60,117 nt of DNA, from positions 1 through 60,117 of the forward strand of contig CALMYG010000177.1 of NCBI GenBank assembly GCA_937873455.1. The letters are read 5' to 3'. The notes under the pieces are model-generated. The model worked only from the letters and a program-made list of their open reading frames with translations. It was not told the DNA's origin and did not search any database. Source of the stretch: an uncultured Verrucomicrobiota bacterium. Lineage in GTDB: Bacteria; Verrucomicrobiota; Kiritimatiellia; CAIVKH01. Position 1 is the first letter of the stretch. Each line of letters starts with the position of its first letter. Of the stretch, positions 17,098 to 25,923 are shown piece after piece. The position numbers were made by a program, and so were the translations under genes.

Positions 17098-17922
17098 ATG
17101 AAATTACTGGTTTGCATGATGGCATTAATGACGGCAATTCCCGGCGCTTCGGCAGATTCCCCGCGCGTGGTCTGCCTGGGCGGCGTGGTGACGGAAATCG
17201 TATGGGCTTTAGGCGCGGGGTCGATGGTGGTGGCGGTCGACGACTCGAGCATCTACCCGGAAGATGCCGCCGCACGGCCGAAAGTCGGGTATTTCCGCAT
17301 GATTTCAGCCGAAGGCGTATTAAGCCTGCGCCCGGACCTCATTGTGGCTCATGAACACGCCGGACCGCCGGAAGCGTTGTCTCAACTTGAACGCGCCGGT
17401 GTTAAACTGATCCGTGTGACCGCCGCCAACTCGATCGCCGGATGCCTACAACGCATCCGCGAAATCGGCGGCGCGATCGGGCGCCCTGAAGCAGCAGAGG
17501 CGCTGGAAAAACACGTCGCCCTCAACCTGGCTGCATGGTCCGATACGCCGCCGGGACCAGCCCCCCGCGTGTTGTTTGTATTTGCTCACGGTGCCGGGGC
17601 GCTCAATGTGGCAGGCACGGATACCGCCGCTGATGAAATCATCCGCCTGGCCGGTGGGCGCAATACCATGACCGGATTTCGCGGTTATCGTCCGCTTACC
17701 GCTGAAGCCATCGTCGAAGCTGATCCGGAAGTGGTGCTGCTGACCACCGGCAGCCTGGGCGGGCTGGGCGGAATCGAAGCGGTGTGGCAGGTGCCGGGTA
17801 TGAAGGCCACATCGGCGTTCACACACCGGCGCGTCGCCGCGATGGACGATCTTCTCCTGTTGGGTTTCGGCCCTCGCCTGCCGGATGCGCTACGTGAATT
17901 AAGCGGGTTGCTTTTCCCGTGA
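17098..17922 (+). CDS. hmuT: Heme ABC transporter, periplasmic binding protein
   Basis: A 274-residue periplasmic binding protein with a signal peptide (about 1-19) and the class III fold of heme binders: RVVCLGGVVTEIVWALGAG, VDDSSIYPEDAAARPKVGYFRMISAEGVLSLRPDLIVAHEHAGPP, and a C-terminal GFGPRLPDALRELSGLLFP. These match HmuT/ShuT, which bring heme from the TonB receptor to the inner-membrane importer. GGAG lies seven bases before the ATG, and the stop overlaps the permease start (GTGA). Regulation is probably by readthrough of the upstream terminator. Confidence 0.92.
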   Translation: MKLLVCMMALMTAIPGASADSPRVVCLGGVVTEIVWALGAGSMVVAVDDSSIYPEDAAARPKVGYFRMISAEGVLSLRPDLIVAHEHAGPPEALSQLERAGVKLIRVTAANSIAGCLQRIREIGGAIGRPEAAEALEKHVALNLAAWSDTPPGPAPRVLFVFAHGAGALNVAGTDTAADEIIRLAGGRNTMTGFRGYRPLTAEAIVEADPEVVLLTTGSLGGLGGIEAVWQVPGMKATSAFTHRRVAAMDDLLLLGFGPRLPDALRELSGLLFP

Positions 17923-19055
17923 AAGAAACCTCGCCCATAACCCTCGACGCTTCCGCTGACGTTGCGGTTGCCTCCAACCCGTCCGGTATGCGCCTGGCAA
18001 TGGTGCGGCGAGTGGATCCCCGGCGAGGGTTGATGCCGCTCCTGGCAATGGCACTGCTGGGCGTAATGGTAGCCGGTTTGTCGGTCGGTGCGGTGGCGAT
18101 TCCGCCATCCGGAGTTGTGGCGATTCTGGCCGGCGAATTGGGTGTTTCAACCCCGTGGATCTATAGCGAGCGAGAAGCCCTGGTGCTACTTCAACTGCGA
18201 GCGCCACGCGTGTTGGCCGGAGTATTGACCGGCGCGGCGCTGGCTTTGGGCGGGGTGTTGATGCAGGCGCTGTTTCGCAACCCCCTGGCTGATCCCGCGC
18301 TCATCGGCGTGTCGAGCGGCGCGGCCATGGCGGCTTCCGGCTTCATGGTACTCGGCACCACCGTGCCCTGGTTGTCCGCGCTTCCATCCGTGTGGACGCT
18401 TCCCGCAGCGGCTTTTCTTGGCGGATTGACGGTCACGCTGGTCGTGACCCGGATCGCCCGCATGATGGGCGAAACCCGCGTTGAACACCTGTTGCTCGCC
18501 GGCATCGCCGTGAATGCGCTTGCCGGAGCGGTCATCGGATTGCTCATGCTCATCGCCAATGACGCGCAACTGCGCGAGGTGGCCTTTTGGAGTTTTGGCA
18601 GTCTTGGGCGCGCCGATTGGCCGGTGGTTGGCGTGTTGGCTCTGACCGCCCTGCCCATGCTGGTCATCTCCCTTTCGATCCATGCCCGGCTCAACGCCCT
18701 GTTGCTGGGCGAAAGTGAAGCAGCATTTCTGGGCGTGCCGGTGGAGGCGCTGAAACGGGGCCTGCTCGCCTTCACCTGCATCGCGGTCGGCGCAGCGGTT
18801 GCGTTTACCGGGCTGATTGGATTCATCGGCCTCGTGGTGCCGCACCTCATCCGCTTGATCGCCGGACCGGATCATCGCGGACTAATTCCGGCATCGGCCC
18901 TGTTGGGCGGGGCGTTATTAACGCTGGCCGATTTATTCGCCCGCACAGCGGCCGCGCCGGTGGAATTGCCAATCGGCCTGGTCACAGCCCTGCTGGGCGC
19001 GCCGTTTTTCCTCGTGTTGCTCGTGCGCGACCGGCGCGCGGAGGCCATACGATGA
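17919..19055 (+). CDS. hmuU: Heme ABC transporter permease (FecCD family)
   Basis: 378 residues with about nine to ten membrane segments and FecCD signatures: LRAPRVLAGVLTGAALALGGVLMQALFRNPLADPALIGVSSGAA, GLIGFIGLVVPHLIRLIAGPDHR and the C-terminal LADLFARTAAAPVELPIGLVTALLGAPFFLVLL. It forms the membrane pore of the heme importer. It has a GTG start overlapping the hmuT stop by four bases, and its own stop overlaps the hmuV start (ATGA). The N-terminus, about 40 residues before the first membrane segment, is longer than usual. Confidence 0.95.
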   Translation: MKETSPITLDASADVAVASNPSGMRLAMVRRVDPRRGLMPLLAMALLGVMVAGLSVGAVAIPPSGVVAILAGELGVSTPWIYSEREALVLLQLRAPRVLAGVLTGAALALGGVLMQALFRNPLADPALIGVSSGAAMAASGFMVLGTTVPWLSALPSVWTLPAAAFLGGLTVTLVVTRIARMMGETRVEHLLLAGIAVNALAGAVIGLLMLIANDAQLREVAFWSFGSLGRADWPVVGVLALTALPMLVISLSIHARLNALLLGESEAAFLGVPVEALKRGLLAFTCIAVGAAVAFTGLIGFIGLVVPHLIRLIAGPDHRGLIPASALLGGALLTLADLFARTAAAPVELPIGLVTALLGAPFFLVLLVRDRRAEAIR

Positions 19056-19861
19056 TCCGCTTGGAACATGTCAGCGTGGTCCGTTCCGGCCGCCGCATCC
19101 TCAACAGCCTTGACCTCACCCTGGCCGATGGCGGCGTCACGGTGGTGCTCGGGGCCAACGGTGCGGGTAAAAGTTCGATTGTGCGTCTGATCAGCGGGGA
19201 ATGGAGACCCGATGAAGGCGAGGTCTGGTGGGGCAACACCCGCTTGTCGCGTATGCCCCGCATGGAGCTGGCCCGCCGGCGGGCGGTGGTTTCCCAGCAT
19301 CATCATCACGGCTTTGCATTTCGCGTGCTTGATCTGGTCCTGCTCGGTCGTCTTCCCCATACCGGCCAGCCCGAACATGACCATCTCGCCATTGCCGGCG
19401 CTGCGCTGGAGCACGTTGGACTCGCCGACTTCGCCGACCGCTCCATCAACACCCTTTCCGGCGGCGAACGTCAACGGGTGCATCTCGCTCGCGCCCTGGC
19501 CCAGTTGCATGAAGCCCGCGCCGAAGGCCGGGGTCTGCTCGTGCTTGATGAACCAACCGCACATCTTGACCTGGCCCGTCAGCATCATTTTCTACAGCTC
19601 GCCCACGACCTCGCCCATGAGGGCTTGGCTGTCGTGGTCGTGCTTCATGATCTCCACGCCGCCGCTGACATCGCCGATCACATCGCCCTGCTGCGCGGGG
19701 GCCGCCTGCTCGCCTACGGCAGCGCCGAACACGTGCTCACCCCAGCCCTCCTCTCGGATGCATACACGTGCCGCATCGAGCGGGTCCGGGACGATGCCGG
19801 CCGACTGTTTTTCATCCCCCATCGTCACCCCCAACCCGCATTAGAAAGGATCCAACCATGA
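19052..19861 (+). CDS. hmuV: Heme ABC transporter ATP-binding protein
   Basis: 269-residue ABC ATPase: Walker A GANGAGKSS (about 34-42), Q-loop region near VVSQHHHHGFAF, signature LSGGERQRVHLARAL (about 138-152), Walker B LLVLDEPTAHLD and H-switch VVVVLHDLH. The histidine-rich stretch after the Q-loop (QHHHHG) is typical of HmuV. It powers heme import with HmuU. Its stop overlaps the hmuS ATG. Confidence 0.95.
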   Translation: MIRLEHVSVVRSGRRILNSLDLTLADGGVTVVLGANGAGKSSIVRLISGEWRPDEGEVWWGNTRLSRMPRMELARRRAVVSQHHHHGFAFRVLDLVLLGRLPHTGQPEHDHLAIAGAALEHVGLADFADRSINTLSGGERQRVHLARALAQLHEARAEGRGLLVLDEPTAHLDLARQHHFLQLAHDLAHEGLAVVVVLHDLHAAADIADHIALLRGGRLLAYGSAEHVLTPALLSDAYTCRIERVRDDAGRLFFIPHRHPQPALERIQP

Positions 19862-20922
19862 GTATCATCCACACACCATCCGCCGGAACCGGAGCCGATC
19901 TTCAGGCGCGATATCTCGCCCTGAAAACGACCAAATCACAAGCGCGCATGCGCGACCTCGCCGCCGAACTGGGCGCACCGGAAGGCGCGCTCATCGCCTC
20001 CTGCTGCGGCGCCGACGCCGTCCGCCTGAAACCGGAATGGCTCGCTTTCCTGCCCGCCCTTGAGACCCTCGGACCGGTCATGGCCCTGACCCGCAACGAG
20101 GCCATCGTACATGAAAAAGACGGCACATTCGCCAACGTCGGCTTCTTCGGCTCGATGGCCCAAGTGGTGAACCATGACATAGACTTGCGCATTTTCCTCC
20201 GCCATTGGCGGCACCTCTTCGCCTTCTCGCAAACCAAAGGCGATGACCTCCAGCTCAGCTTCCAGATATTTGACGGACGCGGCCAGGCCGTGCTCAAGAT
20301 ATTTCTGCGCAAGGAAAGCAATCACGCGGCATACCGCCACCTGGTGGAGTCTTTGATCGACTCCGATCAAGCGCCGGATTTCACCGCCGACATCGTCGCC
20401 CCCCCGGCTCCGGTCCTCGCCACCGCAACCCAGGAGGCGCTAGCCGCGCGCTGGCGTAATTTGCGCGACACCCACGACTTTTATCCGATGATTCGCGAAC
20501 TGGGCCTCACCCGCCGCGACGCCAATGCCATGGTGGGCGATGAATTCGCCCGGCCGCTTCCCGGCGATTGCCTGGAAGCATTTCTGCGCCGCGCCGCTGA
20601 GTCGGGTGTGTCGATCATGATTTTTGTCGGTAATCCCGGCTGCATTCAAATCCATACCGGGCCGGTTCACCGGATTGAACGGTTCGGCGAATGGGTCAAT
20701 GTCCTGGATCCGGACTTCAATCTGCACGCCCGCGCCGACCTCATCGCCGAAGCCTGGCTCGTGCGCAAACCAACTGCGGACGGCATCGTCACCTCGATCG
20801 AACTGTTTGACACCCAAGGCGGCGAACTCGCCCTCATTTTTGGCGAACGCAAACCTGGACGCCCCGAAATGGCGAGCTGGCGCGCGCTGCTTGATGATCA
20901 CTTCCCCCTCTCCAACGAATAA
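19858..20922 (+). CDS. hmuS: Heme-degrading / heme-trafficking protein of the HemS/HmuS family
   Basis: 354 residues with the duplicated HemS fold: repeat 1 (about 10-165, LGAPEGALIASCCGADAVRL ... GPVMALTRNEAIVHEKDGTFANVGFFG) and repeat 2 (about 180-350, MIRELGLTRRDANAMVGDEFARPL ... ESGVSIMIFVGNPGCIQIHTGPVHRIE). HmuS proteins accept heme in the cytosol and release its iron. The ATG overlaps the hmuV stop and has AGAAAGGA upstream. Length is normal for the family. It ends the recognisable heme module. Confidence 0.93.
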   Translation: MSIIHTPSAGTGADLQARYLALKTTKSQARMRDLAAELGAPEGALIASCCGADAVRLKPEWLAFLPALETLGPVMALTRNEAIVHEKDGTFANVGFFGSMAQVVNHDIDLRIFLRHWRHLFAFSQTKGDDLQLSFQIFDGRGQAVLKIFLRKESNHAAYRHLVESLIDSDQAPDFTADIVAPPAPVLATATQEALAARWRNLRDTHDFYPMIRELGLTRRDANAMVGDEFARPLPGDCLEAFLRRAAESGVSIMIFVGNPGCIQIHTGPVHRIERFGEWVNVLDPDFNLHARADLIAEAWLVRKPTADGIVTSIELFDTQGGELALIFGERKPGRPEMASWRALLDDHFPLSNE

Positions 20923-20936
20923 CCCAAGGAATACCC

Positions 20937-22589
20937 ATGCCCTCCTCCATGTTAAAAATCACCCTCAGCCTCGGCGGATTGGTCCTCGCCACCATCACCG
21001 CGCACGGCGTAACCGACTACACAGAAACGTTCACCGCCGACGCCGCGAATTGGCGCATCACCGACTCGGTAACGCCCATGACGTGGATCGCCGATGACGG
21101 ACCAGCCGGTGTCGGGGATGCATTCATCCGAAATACCAACGTTACCTTTATCGGGCTGGCCGACGGAGCCAGCCGGTTGGCGGTGCGCGGGCATTCCAGC
21201 TTCAATGCCAGTGGCGGTGCGTTTATTGGCAACTGGCTGACCAGCGGCGTATTCGCCTTCTCGTTTGATGTGCGTCATCACCTCGGCGTACCGGCCAAGA
21301 TGGGCGCACGGATTGCCGCACCGGCCAACAGCCCCGGAGCATCGATTGAGGCGACCGCCCTGTTGCCCTCCGGGCAGTGGGCCACGCTCGTGGTGCCGAT
21401 CGATCCGGCGAATCCCGGCTTCGTCAGCTTTGGCGCGGGCAGCTTCGCCAGTGTTTTCTCTTCGGTCGGCAATCTCCAGATCAACCTCTACGCACCACCC
21501 GGCTTCGGCGGAGCCGCCGGACCCTTTCATCTCGACATCGACAATGTCACCATCATCATAACCGGAACCGCGCCCCCGGTCGCTTCCGCACCGGCCCCGA
21601 ATTACGATCGATGGATGTACCCCTTCAGCGCCAGTTCGCCGCTCGGCAATCGTCCGACCGCATCATCTTTCGGTGTATTGGATCCTGATTTCGACAACCG
21701 CGATGCCCAGATCTATTTCGGATTTGTCCTTACCAATCAAATCCCCGCCGGTCTTGGCCCTGAATCCTACGAAATTATCTCCTGCCGATTCGCCGCGACG
21801 ATGAGCGACGGCAACACGGCATACGATCCCACGCCGGATGCCTGGACCAGTTACCTGGATGCGACCCAGGCGCTTTACACTGCCGATGCCGATCTTGGGC
21901 GGCCGATGGAACTCTTCGGCGCCGGTTGGCGCGGCGGCTTCACGCCGCAAACCTTCGGCGAAGACGGGCCCTTTCAATCCCTGCCGCCCCCCTACAAAGG
22001 TAAACGCAATGTCTTTGCCCTCGGCATTCGAAGCAATCAACTCGTTGACGTATCCAACAACATCGACCCGGACGGCACCTTCACCAACGGATTTGACCCC
22101 ATACCCTTCGCCACGGGAACCGCCCCGCTCACCCCCGGCGACTTGATTCCGTTGCCGACGACCTTCACCTTCGACCTCAACACCAGCGAGCCACTGATTC
22201 AGACCTATCTTCAGGCTGCGCTAAACGACGGCATCCTCGGACTTGTACTCGCAACCCTTCACCCCTCCAGCTTCATGGGGCCCGCCGTTTTTCCGGTATG
22301 GGATCAGAAGGAAAGCGTCATCGGCACGCCAGCGACCCTGGAGATCACCTACCGCGTCGTGCCGGAACTAGGCCTGGCGCTAGAAGACGACATCCGGGTA
22401 GTCCGCTGGCCGGCAGCTTCCGCGCCGGTTATCATGGAAACGGCCGAAGACCTTGGGAATCCGCAATGGCGTTCACAAACCGTCCTGCTGATACATAATG
22501 GCGATGACCACGCCGCGGAGTTGACTAGCCCCGCCGCCAGCCAATTCATTCGACTCAAGCAACCCTACGTCCCCGACCAGGTGCAATAG
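20937..22589 (+). CDS. Exported protein of unknown function behind hmuS
   Basis: A 550-residue protein with a signal peptide (about 1-24), preceded by AAGGA. Residues 25-205 look like a jelly-roll/laminin-IV-type sandwich ([13 protein letters not shown] ... [15 protein letters not shown]). Residues 220-480 form a second beta-rich domain with [28 protein letters not shown]. No catalytic motif or membrane anchor is evident. It follows hmuS by 14 bases and could be co-transcribed. A link to heme is only suggested by position. Confidence 0.7.
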   Translation: MPSSMLKITLSLGGLVLATITAHGVTDYTETFTADAANWRITDSVTPMTWIADDGPAGVGDAFIRNTNVTFIGLADGASRLAVRGHSSFNASGGAFIGNWLTSGVFAFSFDVRHHLGVPAKMGARIAAPANSPGASIEATALLPSGQWATLVVPIDPANPGFVSFGAGSFASVFSSVGNLQINLYAPPGFGGAAGPFHLDIDNVTIIITGTAPPVASAPAPNYDRWMYPFSASSPLGNRPTASSFGVLDPDFDNRDAQIYFGFVLTNQIPAGLGPESYEIISCRFAATMSDGNTAYDPTPDAWTSYLDATQALYTADADLGRPMELFGAGWRGGFTPQTFGEDGPFQSLPPPYKGKRNVFALGIRSNQLVDVSNNIDPDGTFTNGFDPIPFATGTAPLTPGDLIPLPTTFTFDLNTSEPLIQTYLQAALNDGILGLVLATLHPSSFMGPAVFPVWDQKESVIGTPATLEITYRVVPELGLALEDDIRVVRWPAASAPVIMETAEDLGNPQWRSQTVLLIHNGDDHAAELTSPAASQFIRLKQPYVPDQVQ

Positions 22590-22600
22590 GCGGTCTTTAC

Positions 22601-22747
22601 ATGTCCACGATCAAATCCGAAGTCAAACGATCTCGTGCACTGGGTTTTGCCCTGACGCCCAAAGCGGTGAAGCATATGGAGCGTCGTCCTTATCCACCCG
22701 GCCAGCATGGATTCAAATCATCCGCGGTGGAGTACTATGCCAAATAG
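22601..22747 (+). CDS. Ribosomal protein S4 N-terminal fragment (48 residues)
   Basis: The short frame [15 protein letters not shown]... contains [15 protein letters not shown], the hallmark RR.YPPGQHG of ribosomal protein S4, and stops shortly after, where S4 continues with SEYGLQL. The S4 RNA-binding domain is absent downstream in any frame I can read, so this is a truncated paralogue or relic and not a simple frameshift. There are no cysteines in the part that binds zinc in some S4 proteins. It lies 11 bases after the preceding exported protein gene and overlaps the next gene by 11 bases. It may be translated as a minigene or be a pseudogene. Confidence 0.6.
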   Translation: MSTIKSEVKRSRALGFALTPKAVKHMERRPYPPGQHGFKSSAVEYYAK

Positions 22748-23585
22748 ACCGCATCACCCGCCGAAGACTGCGTGGGAATCCGCCTTCACCCTGATCGAAC
22801 TTCTCGTGGTGATCGCTATCATTAGTTTACTGGTCGGCCTGCTTACGCCGATGGTCATGGGTGCGCTTGATCGCGGACGCACGATCAATGAATTGGCTCT
22901 TGCAAGGAATCTGATCATCGGCATTCATAACTATGCCGGAGATCACGGAGGCAACATCCTCCCAGGTTACCGCAACGATTTGGCCATGGGTCCAGACGGC
23001 CAGCCCCTGCCCTTCCCGACCAGCGCCCGCTATCCATGGCGCCTCATGCCCTACGCCGGAGGTGTGGATAAACGCATCATGTGGGCCGATGGCCGGGGAC
23101 GAAACACCTCCATTCATTCCGCCGACGCCTATGCCGTCAGTCTCACTCCCACACTAGGGATGAATGTATTTTTTGTCGGGGGAGATGATACCGGAAACAG
23201 CGGACAAGGCATACGGCCAACCGCAGGCAATTTCGCGCGCTTCGGGAAATTCTGCGTCACTCGCATGGATGAAGCATATGATCCGTCGCGCTTGGTGGTC
23301 TTCGCCAGCGCCCGCATGAACGGAAGTGATGGAAAGATCATTCCCGGCTACTTTATGGTACAAGCGCCCCGGATCGCTGGTGTGATTTGGAGCGGGAACC
23401 CATTCGATTCCTCGCTTCCACCTGGACAGCACGGCTATGTTGACTTCCGGCATCAGAACCATGCGTTGGTAGCTCATCTTGATGGAAACGTCCGCCAACT
23501 CGGTGAAAACGAACTGCGAGACATGCGCCGGTGGTCCAATCTAGCCGCGCTCGCCGACGACCCCAGTCATAGCCTGGGAAGATAG
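22737..23585 (+). CDS. Prepilin-like protein with type IV pilin leader
   Basis: About 282 residues from an ATG preceded by GGAG; an alternative in-frame ATG lies 10 codons upstream inside the S4 fragment. The leader [15 protein letters not shown] is followed by [23 protein letters not shown], the prepilin cleavage and helix motif. The C-terminal part includes [21 protein letters not shown], the usual end of PVC pseudopilin-like proteins. No secretion machinery is nearby. It overlaps the S4 fragment by 11 bases. Confidence 0.85.
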   Translation: MPNRPHHPPKTAWESAFTLIELLVVIAIISLLVGLLTPMVMGALDRGRTINELALARNLIIGIHNYAGDHGGNILPGYRNDLAMGPDGQPLPFPTSARYPWRLMPYAGGVDKRIMWADGRGRNTSIHSADAYAVSLTPTLGMNVFFVGGDDTGNSGQGIRPTAGNFARFGKFCVTRMDEAYDPSRLVVFASARMNGSDGKIIPGYFMVQAPRIAGVIWSGNPFDSSLPPGQHGYVDFRHQNHALVAHLDGNVRQLGENELRDMRRWSNLAALADDPSHSLGR

Positions 23586-23661
23586 ATAGAAACGTTCGCG
23601 TTTGCCATGCGATCCTTGATCCTTCTGCATTCGGCAACGAAAATCACGAACTGCTGCGTCA

Positions 23662-24630
23662 TCATCTCGGTTCCGTATCTAGAATATGCAACGCTTGAAG
23701 CGGGATGATGTAGGCACTCGGATCAATGTTAACCCCGATGAGGATCATGACCGGGTCGTAGACGATTTTGGCGTCGATGCGGTGAAAGGAAATGTCATCG
23801 CGACCCTCGACTTTCTGAAAATACCAGGGGGTGTTGGCCGCGTTGTTTTCATACGCGATGCCCTTGGCGCGAATGACTTCGGGGGGCAACCCTTGTAGAA
23901 ATTCCCGGAATTCATCTAAATCAACCCGGGGAGGCATGCGCAGTTCGCACGAGGAGAAATGATGGCGAGCATGGCCGTGATGGTGATGGTGGTGGTGTTC
24001 GTCATGCGCGGATGCCGCTTGATCAAAGCGGCGCGGAGCAAGCTGATGCACCGCCAGGGCCAGTTCGCCGATGGCATCCGCTAACATTTCTGGTGTAACG
24101 TCAACTGCCCGCGGCGCGACCGTTTTTAATTCTGCCCGCACCTTCTTAATGTGTGATGCCGCCGTTTCCTCCTCGCGGGTGAGTACGATGTAACCGGCGG
24201 TTGGCACTTGCGAGCGTTCCAGCTCATTATGAAAGTACCGCTTTTGCCAGCGCTTGGCATCCACCACCACCACGTGCACCGGCAGGGTGTAACGCGCCAC
24301 CTGGGGATCGGCGGAAAGGATTTCGATCAGTTCGGGCGCGTCGGCGGTGCCGTTGGCTTCCAACAGCATCACCGAGCTTTCGTCCAACGTCGCCCCGGCC
24401 AGCGCTTCCATGAGTTGGTACCGTGAACCGCAACAGACGCAGGTTCCGCCGATCGGCACCACCTGGTCGGTCAATCCGCGAAACGTCTCCGCATCGACGT
24501 AGGCGTTTTGGTAGTCGTTGAGAATAATGCTTGGCTTGATGTTTTTGACCGTGAGCAAGGGAACGAGCCGGCGCATCAAGGTCGTTTTGCCTGCGCCGAG
24601 GAAACCGGTGATGAGGATGAGGGGGGTCAT
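23662..24630 (-). CDS. G3E-family (COG0523) GTPase with His-rich loop
   Basis: 322 residues: Walker [15 protein letters not shown] at 8-21, metal-binding CVCCGS near residue 53, and a central histidine run (DEHHHHHHHGHARHH, about 211-225) before a CobW_C-like C-terminal half. His-rich insertions in COG0523 proteins bind zinc, nickel or cobalt. The guanine-specificity NKxD is not obvious. It lies 46 bases downstream of the fmdB-like gene on the same strand, behind the palindrome at 24988-25003, and opposite a DUF1826 gene, a partner often seen beside zinc-related COG0523 genes. Confidence 0.85.
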   Translation of the reverse strand: MTPLILITGFLGAGKTTLMRRLVPLLTVKNIKPSIILNDYQNAYVDAETFRGLTDQVVPIGGTCVCCGSRYQLMEALAGATLDESSVMLLEANGTADAPELIEILSADPQVARYTLPVHVVVVDAKRWQKRYFHNELERSQVPTAGYIVLTREEETAASHIKKVRAELKTVAPRAVDVTPEMLADAIGELALAVHQLAPRRFDQAASAHDEHHHHHHHGHARHHFSSCELRMPPRVDLDEFREFLQGLPPEVIRAKGIAYENNAANTPWYFQKVEGRDDISFHRIDAKIVYDPVMILIGVNIDPSAYIIPLQALHILDTEPR

Positions 24631-24676
24631 GGGATGAGGTGCGTGCTTGGTGTGTTGTGCTTGGTGCGTGGTGGGG

Positions 24677-24973
24677 TCAGCCGAGGGTGGGCGGACCGTC
24701 GCGTCCGGCGGTTTTTACATACTGGCCGAGGCCGGTTTTTTCGTATTTCGAGAACCCTTTTGCTTCGATGTTCTGGTGACTGAGAATCTGCCGCTGTTTG
24801 CCGGCAGTATAGAGCACGGATAGATTCGGCGCGGTAATGACCTTACGCACCGGGCTTCCGGTTTCAGGATGCTGAGTCAGCGGGGCGTCGGTCATCCGCT
24901 GTATCACCTCGAACGTATTGCCAGGAGTACCATCCGGCAGAATTTCCTCGTAAACATAAAATGGCATAGACAT
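24677..24973 (-). CDS. FmdB-like zinc-ribbon protein lacking all ribbon cysteines
   Basis: 98 residues. The start MPFYVYEE, then NTFEVIQRMTDAPLTQHPETGSPVRKVITAPNLS, matches the FmdB/CxxC_CxxC_SSSS family (MP.YEY.C..CG..FE..Q...D.PL..CP.CG.PV.K). Every ribbon cysteine is replaced: the first CxxC is gone and CPxCG is HPETG. This is therefore a zinc-free paralogue, parallel to C-minus ribosomal proteins. Start is ATG 24973 or ATG 24967; AAGGA lies upstream of both. It is first in a unit with the His-rich G3E GTPase and directly follows the candidate Zur operator. Confidence 0.8.
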   Translation of the reverse strand: MSMPFYVYEEILPDGTPGNTFEVIQRMTDAPLTQHPETGSPVRKVITAPNLSVLYTAGKQRQILSHQNIEAKGFSKYEKTGLGQYVKTAGRDGPPTLG

Positions 24974-24987
24974 ACAATCCTTGGTGT

Positions 24988-25003
24988 TGATAACATGCTA
25001 TCA
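24988..25003. promoter_or_regulatory. Candidate Zur operator between fmdB-like and DUF1826 genes
   Basis: TGATAACATGCTATCA is an interrupted palindrome: TGATA-N-CATG-N-TATCA with only the two N positions unmatched. It lies 15 bases before the fmdB-like ATG and 19 bases before the DUF1826 ATG, so one dimer could control both. The spacing and half-sites match 10430-10445 before the L28/G3E unit. Confidence 0.6.
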
Positions 25004-25021
25004 TTTACTGCCGGGGTGTCA

Positions 25022-25699
25022 ATGATTCAGTTAATCAACGAAAGTAATGCGGGGTGTATGGTGAACGACGCCGGCGCTTTGCCGGGCATTTTAGAGGAGA
25101 CCAGGAACCTGGTGATCTGGAAACGTCCGGCGAATCCCCGCGTAGAGCGGTGGGTCTCGTTGTGGTTGTCCCGTATCGACTTGGAAATCGACCGCACCAT
25201 CCATCCGGATCATGACGTTACCGACGAGTTGGTCCATGAGTTGTGCGCCGCTGGTTGCCCTCCTGGCGCAGGCATGTGCGACTTCGCCATCGACATCACC
25301 TTCCTCGCCGGCTCATTCGCCCGCATCGCCGGTCTGGAGCAGGCTCGGGTGCGTCTGGAAACCCTGCGCGACGACGGATGCACCAAGTTCCATGTCGATT
25401 CACTCCGCCTGCGCATGCTCTGCACGTACGCCGGACCCGGCACCGAGTGGGTTCCCAATGAATATGTCAATCGCCGAGAACTGGGGAATGGCGCCGAAAC
25501 GATGGAAAAAGCCAACAGGCGTATCGTGCCCGATCCGTCCCATGTGCAGGTGACACCCACCGGAGCGGTCATGATCTTCAAAGGCTCCGGATATGATAAC
25601 CGGCCTCACACCGGCCTCGTCCACCGTTCCCATCCGGTGCGCCACCCCGGCGAAATTCGCCTGCGACTCTGCATCGACGAACCGGATTCGGGGTATTAA
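25022..25699 (+). CDS. DUF1826 family protein, zinc-regulon associated
   Basis: 225 residues with family hallmarks CDFAIDITFLAGSFARI, KFHVDSLRLRMLCTYAGPGTEWV and the C-terminal GSGYDNRPHTGLVHRSHPVR...RLRLCID. DUF1826 has no proven biochemical role but recurs next to COG0523 GTPases. The conserved HxD and a late His pattern might form a metal site (inference). The frame is open to 24869, but upstream starts fall in the operator or the divergent gene; the ATG at 25022 has GGGGTG before it. It is transcribed divergently from the fmdB-like/G3E unit. Confidence 0.85.
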   Translation: MIQLINESNAGCMVNDAGALPGILEETRNLVIWKRPANPRVERWVSLWLSRIDLEIDRTIHPDHDVTDELVHELCAAGCPPGAGMCDFAIDITFLAGSFARIAGLEQARVRLETLRDDGCTKFHVDSLRLRMLCTYAGPGTEWVPNEYVNRRELGNGAETMEKANRRIVPDPSHVQVTPTGAVMIFKGSGYDNRPHTGLVHRSHPVRHPGEIRLRLCIDEPDSGY

Positions 25700-25810
25700 A
25701 CCGCTCGGCGCCGTACCAGGTGTGGACACGGATGAAGTCGGCCACGTCCTAACAGACGCCGCTACGAAAAGATGCGCTGGTTTCGGGGCTACGACCCAAC
25801 CTGGGTAGCT

Positions 25811-25829
25811 GCCGCCGTTAGGCGGTGGC
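25811..25829 (+). terminator. Weak hairpin after DUF1826
   Basis: CCGCC-GTTA-GGCGG forms a short GC-rich stem about 110 bases after the DUF1826 stop, without a T-run. The rest of the gap 25700-25860 shows nothing recognisable. Confidence 0.25.
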
Positions 25830-25862
25830 AGGTGAAGCCGTAAAGATGAGCTATATTCTCCC

Positions 25863-25910
25863 ATGATGTAAACTCCGGTGTTTTTATCTTTACATCATTC
25901 AATAACTGTT
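25863..25910. promoter_or_regulatory. Operator region of the SmtB-like regulator gene
   Basis: ATGATGTAAA (25863-25872) and TTTACATCAT (25889-25898) form a perfect 10-base inverted repeat with a 16-base spacer. Immediately after, AATAACTGTT (25901-25910) is, as far as I recall, the same core found in the cyanobacterial smt operator bound by SmtB. The ArsR-family ATG follows 13 bases later. Autoregulation by the downstream regulator is inferred. -10-like sequences (TTAACT, TATTAA) lie just after the core, so a bound repressor would block the promoter. Confidence 0.55.
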
Positions 25911-25923
25911 TAACTATTAAACC

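Noticed and set aside
22601..22747. Frameshifted complete ribosomal protein S4 gene
   Set aside because: No S4 continuation appears in the other frames; the following sequence encodes a prepilin leader.
25400..25864. Minus-strand open frame reaching the SmtB promoter region
   Set aside because: It overlaps the DUF1826 gene and has no homology or ribosome binding site.
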